Source of the DNA: Streptomyces sp. D2-8
GTDB lineage: Bacteria; Actinomycetota; Actinomycetes; Streptomycetales; Streptomycetaceae
Assembly: GCF_023184515.1 (NCBI RefSeq)
Contig: NZ_JAAHBP010000003.1
Location: 496,001-560,000, forward strand
DNA length: 64,000 nt
Direction: 5' to 3'
The position numbers and the translations under genes were made by a program. Position 1 is the first letter of the stretch, and each line of letters begins with the position of its first letter. Positions 55,218 to 62,713 of this stretch are shown here, in pieces. Under the pieces are notes generated by a model. That model worked only from the letters and a program-made list of their open reading frames with translations. It searched no databases and had not been told where the DNA came from.

Positions 55218-56554
55218 CAGACCTCCTCCGACCGGGCCGTGCGGAATCCGGAGAAGATCTGCCGCCGGATCGGATAGTCCCAGTTGCGGAAGGTGCCCCG
55301 GCAGGCCACCGCGTCCACCGCGAACGAACCGCCGCGCAGCACCTTGTACTCGGGCCCGAAGAAGACCTCCGAGTACTCCTTGTACGGGAACGCCTTGAAC
55401 CCCGGGTACGGCTGGAAGTCGCTCGCCGTCCACTCCCACACGTCGCCGATCAACTGCCGTACGCCGAGCGGCGACTCACCGGCCGGGTAGCTCCCGGCGG
55501 GCGCCGGACGCAGGTGCCGCTGGCCGAGGTTGGCGTGCTCGGGCCCCGGGTCGGCGTCGCCCCACGGGTAGCGCATCGAGCGGTCGCCGGCCGGGTCGTG
55601 CCGGGCCGCCTTCTCCCACTCGGCCTCCGTGGGCAGCCGGCGTCCCGCCCAGCGGGCGTAGGCGTCGGCCTCGTACCAGGACACGTGCAGCACCGGCTCG
55701 TCCGGCGGGACGACCTCGGTGACGCCGAACCGGCGCCTGAGGAACTGCTTTCCGTCGCGCCGCCAGAACAACGGGGCGTCGATGCCGTGCTTCTGGATGT
55801 GGGCCCAGCCGTCGGCCGTCCACCACCGGGGGTTGTCGTAGCCGCCGTCGTCGATGAACGCCTGGTAGGCGCCGTTGGTCACCGGGGTGGTGTCGATGTG
55901 GAAGGCCGCCACCTCGCGCCGGTGCGCGGGGCGTTCGTTGTCCAGGGCCCACGGTTCGCCGGAGGTGCCCATCATGAACGGGCCGCCGGGGACGAGGACT
56001 TCGGACGGTCCGGTGACCAGCGGCGCCGGATCCGGGGCGGGCGCCGTCAGGGCCGGCGGGCCGGTACGGAGCTGATGGGTGATCAGCATGGTCTCGTCGT
56101 GCTGCTGTTCGTGCTGCGCGATCATCCCGAAAGCGAACCCGGCCTCCGTCAGCCGCGTCCCGTAGAACGCGGCCCGCTCCAGCACGTCCAGGGCCCGGCC
56201 CCGCACATCGGCCGCGTAGGTGCGGGCCTCGGCCGGCGACAGCAGGGGCAGCTTCGGCCGCTCGGCGCGCGGGTGCTCGAAGGCGTCGTAGAGGCCGTCG
56301 ATCTCGGGGCGTATCGCCTCGTGCCCGGCGACGGCCCGCAGCAGCCACTGCTCCTCCTGGTTGCCGATGTGCGCGAGGTCCCACACCAGCGGCGACATCA
56401 GCGGCGAGTGCTGCGCGGTCAGGTCGGGCTCCTCCACGCAACTCGTCAGCAGCGTGGTGCGGTCGCGGGCGACGACGAGTGAGGCGACCGCCCGCTCACG
56501 GAGCACCTCGGGGTCGACGGTCTGGGCGTCGACAGCGGGTTCGGTGTGGGTCAT
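55217..56554 (-). CDS. egtB: Ergothioneine sulfoxide synthase
   Basis: 445 residues. Non-haem iron enzyme joining gamma-glutamylcysteine to hercynine. DinB-type N-terminal domain supplies iron ligands (DLAHIGNQEEQW and AQHEQQHDE giving H-x3-H-x-E); the C-terminal FGE-sulfatase domain carries ETER-type blocks VPGGPFMMGT and RLPTEAEWEKAARHD and ends GDVWEWTASDFQPYPGFKAFPY. ATG at 56554; the longer open frame upstream overlaps egtA and is a shadow. Stop overlaps egtC start. Confidence 0.94.
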   Translation of the reverse strand: MTHTEPAVDAQTVDPEVLRERAVASLVVARDRTTLLTSCVEEPDLTAQHSPLMSPLVWDLAHIGNQEEQWLLRAVAGHEAIRPEIDGLYDAFEHPRAERPKLPLLSPAEARTYAADVRGRALDVLERAAFYGTRLTEAGFAFGMIAQHEQQHDETMLITHQLRTGPPALTAPAPDPAPLVTGPSEVLVPGGPFMMGTSGEPWALDNERPAHRREVAAFHIDTTPVTNGAYQAFIDDGGYDNPRWWTADGWAHIQKHGIDAPLFWRRDGKQFLRRRFGVTEVVPPDEPVLHVSWYEADAYARWAGRRLPTEAEWEKAARHDPAGDRSMRYPWGDADPGPEHANLGQRHLRPAPAGSYPAGESPLGVRQLIGDVWEWTASDFQPYPGFKAFPYKEYSEVFFGPEYKVLRGGSFAVDAVACRGTFRNWDYPIRRQIFSGFRTARSEEV

Positions 56555-57852
56555 GGGCGGAAGTCCTTCCCGTGGGCGCGACCGTCCGTGCCGCGCTGTC
56601 GGTCGAGCAGGTCGTCTGCGGGGCAGCGGCCCAGGACGACGTAGCGGTCCAGATAGGCCGTGACGGCCTCGATGACCTCGGGGGAGGCGCCGAGCCGGGG
56701 CAGGGCGTCCAGCGCGGTCGTGAAGCACGTGACGGCCACCTCGCGCAGTTCCGCGTCGGCCAGGCCGTTGCGGGCCGCGTCGAGCCACAGCGGGTTGTGC
56801 GGCGCGGGCAGTCCCAGCGTCCGCTCCGCCAGCGGCTTCACGGCCCGGTAGGCGGTCTCGGTGGCCTCCGGGTCGTCGAACAGCGCCGCCGTCACGGCGA
56901 GCGGCACGACCCAGCCGTCGTCTCCGGGCTGCGCGTCGATCATGCGCAGTTCGAGATGGCCGCGCGGCCTGACCGGCGGGAACAGCGTCGTGACGTGGTA
57001 GTCGAGATCCTCCCGGGTGGGCGGCCGGGGCGCGCCCGTGCGGATCCAGTCCCGGAAGGTGAGCCCCTCGGGGACGTCCCAGGGCCCGCCGTCCCGCCGT
57101 ACGCACATCACGGGGGAGTCCAGCACGTGCCGGGCCCAGGCGCCGCGCGGGTCGGTGTCCAGCCGCGGTCCGCCCGCCCGGCCGGCGCCGATCCGGGTCC
57201 AGGTGAGCTGCCGGGTGGACAGCCAGCCGGTCGGCCGGTGAGCGGCGAGCGGGGAGTTGGCGAACGCGGCCACCAGGACCGCGCCCAGATGGTGGGCCAG
57301 CCACCAGCGGCGCACCAGGCCGAGCGGCCCGGGCTCCTCGTGGCCGGCGTCCAGGCACACCTGCACGGAGGCGGAGGCGCACATCATGGCGCGGCCGGCG
57401 GGGCCCGTGCGGTCCAGGCACGCCTCCATGGCGTCGTAGCGCGGTTCGCGCAGGAACCGGCGGGGTTCGTGCCAGGGATCGTGGCCGAGGCCGACGAGGA
57501 CGAGGTCCTCCCGGCGCAGAACCGCGCGGACGGCGTCGAGGTCGGCGGAGACGGTACCGATGCACTCCGTCAGCGAGGCGGCGGGGGGCGAGCTCAGCTC
57601 CAGCTGGCCGCCGGGTTCCACGGTGAGCGCCGACCTCAGAGGCACGGTTCGCAGTGCGGCGTAGGCCGCTTCGAGTCGTTCGGGTGTGACGGGGAGCTGC
57701 GGAGCGCGCAGCTCGTGGACGAGCCATTCCACCTCGACCCCGAGGCGGCGTGGCGGGCCGGTCTTGAAGCAGATGCCGCGGACCAGAGCCTCGACCTCGG
57801 CTTCGGACATTGAGGTGCGTGGCCGGGTACAGCCACTTACCGAATCGGACAT
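56551..57852 (-). CDS. egtA: Glutamate-cysteine ligase of the ergothioneine pathway
   Basis: 433 residues. GCS2-type ligase making gamma-glutamylcysteine for EgtB. Signature pieces: RRLGVEVEWLVHELRAP with the metal-binding Glu pair, EPGGQLELSSPPAASL and the MCASASVQVCLDAG strand. ATG at 57852 preceded by AGGAGG at 7 bases. First gene of egtABCD; all joins are 4-base (or 1-base) overlaps. egtE, the PLP lyase for the last step, is not in the window, as often in Streptomyces. Confidence 0.93.
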   Translation of the reverse strand: MSDSVSGCTRPRTSMSEAEVEALVRGICFKTGPPRRLGVEVEWLVHELRAPQLPVTPERLEAAYAALRTVPLRSALTVEPGGQLELSSPPAASLTECIGTVSADLDAVRAVLRREDLVLVGLGHDPWHEPRRFLREPRYDAMEACLDRTGPAGRAMMCASASVQVCLDAGHEEPGPLGLVRRWWLAHHLGAVLVAAFANSPLAAHRPTGWLSTRQLTWTRIGAGRAGGPRLDTDPRGAWARHVLDSPVMCVRRDGGPWDVPEGLTFRDWIRTGAPRPPTREDLDYHVTTLFPPVRPRGHLELRMIDAQPGDDGWVVPLAVTAALFDDPEATETAYRAVKPLAERTLGLPAPHNPLWLDAARNGLADAELREVAVTCFTTALDALPRLGASPEVIEAVTAYLDRYVVLGRCPADDLLDRQRGTDGRAHGKDFRP

Positions 57853-58144
57853 GTCGGGATCCTCCTGAGATTCCACCATGCCACCGGTCCGGGCTCTTCG
57901 GCGGCCCGGGCCGGGATCACTCGTCCCACCCAAGACGCTCACGCCGCTCGGCACAAGGGGGCGAAGCGGGGCGTTCCCGCGCGGTCATACGGCCGGGCCC
58001 GGAGTTTCCAGGCGCTTCTCCCGGTCGTTCTCCCACGGCGAAAACCCTGTTGCACCGAGGATCCGTCATCACCCACGATGCCTGCGTGAGCACGACAAGA
58101 ACGGCCGCGCGGCACGCGGTCACGGCGCGTACGGGGGTCACGCC

Positions 58145-58970
58145 GTGAGCGCGCGCCTGCGCGGTATCGCGCAGCAGACCGAGCAGATCGTCGCGGCCGG
58201 GGCCTACCGCGCGCCGGACGGGCGCGAGGTCTCGATCGCGGCGGAGCTGCGGACGGCGCGCGAGGGCACACGCCTGTACGGACCGGAACCGGTGCCGGTG
58301 CCCGCCGATCGGGTGACAGGGACGCGGGAGACGCTGGTCGAGGTCACGGGCGAGAGCAGCCTGGAGGCCGCCCGCCGGCTCGGCGGGCACGTGGCCGTGC
58401 TGAACTTCGCCTCCGCCCGGAATCCCGGCGGCGGCTATCTGAACGGCGCCCAGGCCCAGGAGGAGGCCCTGTGCCGGGCCTCCGCGCTCTACACCTGCCT
58501 CCTCGAGGCCCGGGCGTTCTACGACCATCACCGGGCCCACCGCGACCCGTTCTACACGGACCGTGTCATTCACTCACCGGCCGTGCCCGTCTTCCGTGAC
58601 GACCGGGGCGCCCTGCTGGCCGAGCCGTACACCGCGGGCTTCCTGACCTCGCCCGCGCCCAACGCGGGCGTGGTGCTCCGCACGGCGCCCGAACGGGCCC
58701 CCGAACTGCCGCGGGCCCTCGCGGTCCGGGCCGAACGCGTCCTGGAGACGGCGGTCGCCCACGGCTACCGCGGGCTCGTCCTGGGCTGCCTGGGGCTGCG
58801 GGGTGTTCCGCAACGACCCCGCGCAGGTGGCGGAGGCGTTCCGGGCGCTGCTGGGGCCCGGCGGCCGGTTCGCGGAGGCCTTCGAGCACGTGGTGTTCGG
58901 GATCCTGGACCGGACCCGGGACCGTGCGGTACGGGGCGCCTTCCAGGAGACCTTTCAGCTCCAGCCGTAG
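58145..58970 (+). pseudogene. TIGR02452-family macrodomain (PARG-like) gene with a one-base insertion
   Basis: Read from GTG 58145, the product is a TIGR02452/DUF2263 protein: NFASARNPGGGYLNGAQAQEEALCRASALY is the ADP-ribose-binding core of microbial poly-ADP-ribose glycohydrolase. At LVLG the frame changes. Ignoring one base, T58787, the next codons read AWGCGVFRNDPAQVAEAFRALL and end normally at TAG 58968-58970, giving a full-length ~274-residue protein. As written, the frame runs on and is wrong. It is either a sequencing error or a recent inactivation. When intact, the enzyme would remove ADP-ribose from proteins or nucleic acids. Confidence 0.8.
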
Positions 58971-59401
58971 CACTCCTGCAGCCGGCGCCTGACCAGGTTG
59001 AACCGCATACGGTCCAGGGCGCAGGCCTCCCGGCGCATGCCGTCCTCGTGCAGGCGCAGCACCCGGTCCACGTCGACCCACGAGTCCCGGCCCGTCCGGT
59101 CCCACGGCCCGCTGCCGATCGGCACCCACTCCCGGTGGCCGTCGTGCCGCTTGCTGGACAGCTGCACCGCGAGGAACGTGCCGCCCGGCTCGCGGGCGAC
59201 CACCAGCACCGGGCGGTCCTTGCCACGGCCGTCGTTCTCCTCATAGGGCACCCACGTCCAGACGATCTCCCCGGGATCCGGGTCGCCGTCGTGCGCGGGG
59301 GAGTACTCCGTGCGGACCCGTCCCACCTCGCGCGGGTCGGCCTGGACAGTGGCGGAAGGGCCGGGACGGCCGGGGACGTTCTCGTCGGCAAACGTGCTCA
59401 C
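58955..59401 (-). CDS. PemK/MazF-like family protein
   Basis: 148 residues. The MazF/PemK beta-barrel is visible from ~45: GEIVWTWVPYEENDGRGKDRPVLVVARE, followed by LAVQLSSKRHD and VPIGSGPWDRTGRDSWVDVDRVLRL. MazF proteins are ribosome-independent endoribonucleases paired with an antitoxin, but no antitoxin gene is adjacent here. Many stand-alone actinobacterial members exist. It overlaps the tail of the broken macrodomain gene by 16 bases on the opposite strand. Start GTG at 59401. Confidence 0.8.
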   Translation of the reverse strand: MSTFADENVPGRPGPSATVQADPREVGRVRTEYSPAHDGDPDPGEIVWTWVPYEENDGRGKDRPVLVVAREPGGTFLAVQLSSKRHDGHREWVPIGSGPWDRTGRDSWVDVDRVLRLHEDGMRREACALDRMRFNLVRRRLQECYGWS

Positions 59402-59609
59402 GGGGGCACCTTAGAGGCTGCCCCCATCGAGCACGCCGCCCGGGTCACTGCTCGTCCGTCGGCACCTCACGGTTCTGCCCGTTGAGGGAGGAAGCACCCT
59501 GAGCACCCTGCGGTGCCTGCCCTTTCCGGTCGCATGGTGCCCTCTCGGCGCCCGACGAAGGGGAGTGTGCTCCTGCGTGGAGTCCGGGCACCTGCTCGAT
59601 CGCCGTCGC

Positions 59610-61061
59610 TCAGGCGGCAGCGGAACGTGCCGTGACCGGCGGCGACGGCCACTTCTCGGACCAGCGCAGCTCCGCCTCCAACTGGGCGGCCACCTGCACG
59701 AGCAGGGGTTCGCTGTTCGCCGGGCCCAGCAGCTGCGCGCCGACCGGCAGTCCGTCCGGCGTGAAACCGGCGGGTACGTTGACGCCGGGCCAGCCCAGCA
59801 CGTTCCACGGCCAGGCGTACGGGCAGGCGGCGATCATCGCCCGGTCGGTGGCGAAGCCGCTGAGTTCGAGCAGGGCGCCGATCCGGGGCGGGGGAGCGGC
59901 GGTCGTCGGCGCGAGAACGACGTCGTAGGAGGTGAAGAACTGGCCGATACGCCGGTGCAGCACGGTCTCCGCACGCCGGGCCGCCCGCAGCGGGGCACCG
60001 GCGAGCAGCCGGCCCAGCCGGGCCGCGTCCCGGGTACGCCGGTCCAGCAGCGCGGGGAAGGGCGCCTCGCCCACGCGCTCGGCGATCCCGGCCGTGGCGC
60101 GTGGCACGAAGGTCAGGCCGATCTGCCCGTACGGCGGGTCCGCCTCCTCCACGAAGTGGCCCAATGCGGCGAGCCGCTCGGCCAGTTCGACGACCCGGGT
60201 CCGCACCTCGGGCAGCAGCCGGGCGGGCACCGCCGTGAAGGGCGGCTTGAGGGAGAGCGCGATGCGCAGCCGCCCGGGGTCGCGGCCGACGGCCCGGGAC
60301 ACGTCGAGGGCCGGGGGCTGGTGCGGGTCCTGCGCGTGGTTGCCGCTCGCCGCGTCCAGCAGCAGGGCCGCGTCGGCGATCGTGCGGGCCAGGGTGCCGT
60401 TGACGGTGATGCCCTGGAAGGACTCGCCGCGCGGCCAGGTCGAGACCCGCCCGCGCTGTGGCTTGATGCCGACCAGATGCGTCCACGCGGCCGGGATCCG
60501 CACCGAACCGGCACCGTCCGAGCCGAGCGCGGCGGGCACCAGACCGGCGGCGACCGCGGCGGCCGACCCGCCCGAGGAACCGCCGGGCGTGTGGTCCGTG
60601 CTCCACGGGTTGCGGGTCGCGCCGAAGGCGGGCCCCTCGGTGAAGGGCCACTGCCCGAACTCGCAGGTGTTGGTCTTGCCGATGATCACGGCCCCGGCCG
60701 CGCGCAGCCGCCGCACCGCCTCGCCGTCCTCGGCGACCGGCGGGAACTCCCCGCAGCAGCCGAACGCGGTCGGTTCACCGGCCACGTCCATGTCGTCCTT
60801 CACCGCGACGGGGACGCCGAGCAGCGGCTTGTGCGCGCGCTTCGATGCCCGGTCCCGGCCGGCGGACGCGGCCCGTTCCCGGTCCGCGGCGTCGGCCTCG
60901 GCGAGCGCGGCCTCGGCACGGACGATCCGGAAGGCGTTGAGGCCGGCCTGCGTCGCCTCGATCCGTGCCAGGGTCCGCTCGACCAGCGCCCGCGACGTCA
61001 CCTCCCCGGCGGCCAGCGCGCGGGCGGTCTCCGCCAGGCCTTCGGAACGGTCGAGCGTCAT
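59610..61061 (-). CDS. Amidase (amidase signature family)
   Basis: 483 residues. The Ser-cisSer-Lys triad is intact: Lys in GVPVAVKDDMDV, Ser pair in TPGGSSGGSAAAVAAG. Residues 1-30 begin TLDRSEGLAETARALAAGEVTSRALVERTL. ATG at 61061 follows GGAGGTG. Second amidase of the window; the two share the fold but differ outside it, so they are probably not a recent duplication. Substrate unknown; no gatB or gatC nearby. Confidence 0.9.
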   Translation of the reverse strand: MTLDRSEGLAETARALAAGEVTSRALVERTLARIEATQAGLNAFRIVRAEAALAEADAADRERAASAGRDRASKRAHKPLLGVPVAVKDDMDVAGEPTAFGCCGEFPPVAEDGEAVRRLRAAGAVIIGKTNTCEFGQWPFTEGPAFGATRNPWSTDHTPGGSSGGSAAAVAAGLVPAALGSDGAGSVRIPAAWTHLVGIKPQRGRVSTWPRGESFQGITVNGTLARTIADAALLLDAASGNHAQDPHQPPALDVSRAVGRDPGRLRIALSLKPPFTAVPARLLPEVRTRVVELAERLAALGHFVEEADPPYGQIGLTFVPRATAGIAERVGEAPFPALLDRRTRDAARLGRLLAGAPLRAARRAETVLHRRIGQFFTSYDVVLAPTTAAPPPRIGALLELSGFATDRAMIAACPYAWPWNVLGWPGVNVPAGFTPDGLPVGAQLLGPANSEPLLVQVAAQLEAELRWSEKWPSPPVTARSAAA

Positions 61062-61250
61062 ACGGACACCTCCGGAAGCGGCTTGTCTACCGAACGGTAA
61101 CGTCCGGTGGCCGGTGGCGGAATGCCGACGACAGCAGTGGACGTTCACCCATCGGCCGCATCTTCCTCACTGGGCACATCGGCCCCTGTTCAAACCATTG
61201 ACGGCTCTCCGCCTCGCCCTTACGTTCTGAGCCCCCACTTCTGGTCGATT

Positions 61251-61279
61251 TGCCGAACCTCGTTCGGTATGCCGAACCT
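61251..61279. promoter_or_regulatory. Three-half-site operator candidate
   Basis: TGCCGAACCT occurs at 61251-61260 and again at 61270-61279 as a direct repeat, 19 bases apart; between them GTTCGG (61262-61267) is the complement of CCGAAC, giving CCGAAC-N3-GTTCGG-N4-CCGAAC. It lies 24 bases before the secreted GH43-like gene, so a repressor bound here would block its transcription or translation start. Confidence 0.6.
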
Positions 61280-61302
61280 TGGTGTCCTAGGGAGAGCCGC
61301 CC

Positions 61303-62691
61303 GTGACCCCACACCCCGCCGCCCCGTCCCGCCGCACCCTGCTCCGCGCCCTGGCCGCCCTGCCCGCCTCGGCGGTCCTGCTCGGGGAGACCCCCGGACT
61401 GCTGGGCAGCGCCCTGGCCGCCGCACCCCCGAACGGCTCGGCCACCCGCTACACCATCGTGCCGTTCCTCAACAGCAACGACGGAACGGTCAACGTCTAC
61501 CAGTCGGACGACGCCACCGACTTCCGGCTGCTGCGCTCCTCCGCCTACACACCGCCCGCGAACCGGATCCGCGACGCCGCCGTCATCAGACACACCGACG
61601 GCTACTACTACGTCACCTACACCACGCACACCTGGCAGGACCCCAGCACGACCATCGGCTTCGCCCGCAGCTCCGACCGCGTCAACTGGACGTTCCTGTA
61701 CGACTACACCGTCCCGATCGCGGGCCTCTCCCGCGCCTGGGCGCCCGAGTGGTTCGTCGACAGCGACGGCAGCGTGAACATCATCGTGTCCTGCTCCACC
61801 ACGAACGACGAGTGGATCTTCACGCCGTACCGGCTGAGGGCCAGCAACTCGGCTCTCACTGCGTGGAGTTCACCGGTCGCCATGTCCGGCATCGGCGCCA
61901 ACCACATCGACACGTTCATCGTGAAGATCGGCTCGACGTACCACGCCTTCCCCAAGAACGAGACGACGAAGTACATCGAGTACGCCACCGCCTCGAACCT
62001 CACCGGCCCGTACACGATCCGCCGGACGGGCGACTGGGCGGGCTGGGGAAGCTACCGCGAGGGCCCGGCGCTGGTGCAGCTCGACAACGGCGGCTGGCGC
62101 ATGTTCTTCGACGGTTACGGCGACGGGAACTACTACTACAGCGACAGCCACGACACCTTCGCCACCTGGTCGGCACCGGCCGCGCTGCCCGGGATCTCCG
62201 GCACGGCACGGCACTTCACGGTGGTCAAGGAGACGGTCACGGGCGGCCCGAGCCTGTCCCGGAACGTCACGCGCTCCTTCCGGTCGGCCAACTACCCGAC
62301 CCGCTACTGGCAGCAGCAGTCCTCGCTCCTCAACCTGCCCGTGGTCAGCGGCTCCAGCACCACCGCCGGGAAGCAGGCCGCCACCTTCACGGTCGTCGCC
62401 GGCCTGGCCGACGGCAGCGGCTGCTCCTTCCGCGACGCGGCCGGCAACTACCTGCGCCACTGGGACTTCCGCGCCCGCTTCGACCCGAACGACGGCACGA
62501 GCACCTTCGCCAAGGACGCCACGTTCATCCTCCGGACGGGCACGGCCTCGGGCTCCGTCCGCTTCGAGTCGTACAACTACCCGGGCCACTACCTGCGCCA
62601 CTACGCCTACCAACTGCGCGTGGAGCGCTCCAACGGAACCGATCAGTTCCGCCAGGACAGTTCGTTCACGCCAGTGACAGCGTGGGCCTGA
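61303..62691 (+). CDS. Secreted GH43-like beta-propeller protein with AbfB domain
   Basis: 462 residues. A twin-arginine type signal (SRRTLLRALAALPASAVLLG) exports it. Residues ~45-320 are a five-bladed beta-propeller of the GH43/GH32 type with repeated Asp/Trp strands (RDAAVIRHTDGYYYVTYTT, IGFARSSDRVNWTF, REGPALVQLDNGGWRMFFDGY). Residues ~325-460 are an AbfB/CBM42 arabinose-binding domain (SRSFRSANYPTRYW, FESYNYPGHYLRHY). It probably trims arabinofuranosyl side chains of plant xylan or arabinan. GTG start after GGGAGAG. Confidence 0.88.
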   Translation: MTPHPAAPSRRTLLRALAALPASAVLLGETPGLLGSALAAAPPNGSATRYTIVPFLNSNDGTVNVYQSDDATDFRLLRSSAYTPPANRIRDAAVIRHTDGYYYVTYTTHTWQDPSTTIGFARSSDRVNWTFLYDYTVPIAGLSRAWAPEWFVDSDGSVNIIVSCSTTNDEWIFTPYRLRASNSALTAWSSPVAMSGIGANHIDTFIVKIGSTYHAFPKNETTKYIEYATASNLTGPYTIRRTGDWAGWGSYREGPALVQLDNGGWRMFFDGYGDGNYYYSDSHDTFATWSAPAALPGISGTARHFTVVKETVTGGPSLSRNVTRSFRSANYPTRYWQQQSSLLNLPVVSGSSTTAGKQAATFTVVAGLADGSGCSFRDAAGNYLRHWDFRARFDPNDGTSTFAKDATFILRTGTASGSVRFESYNYPGHYLRHYAYQLRVERSNGTDQFRQDSSFTPVTAWA

Positions 62692-62713
62692 TCTGCACCC
62701 GTCGTGACCGCCT

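Noticed and set aside
59400..59609. A 22-codon Cys-containing leader peptide (MRPERAGTAGCSGC...) on the minus strand upstream of the PemK-like gene
   Set aside because: It resembles Cys leader peptides only superficially, has no good ribosome site and no cysteine or sulfur gene follows it.
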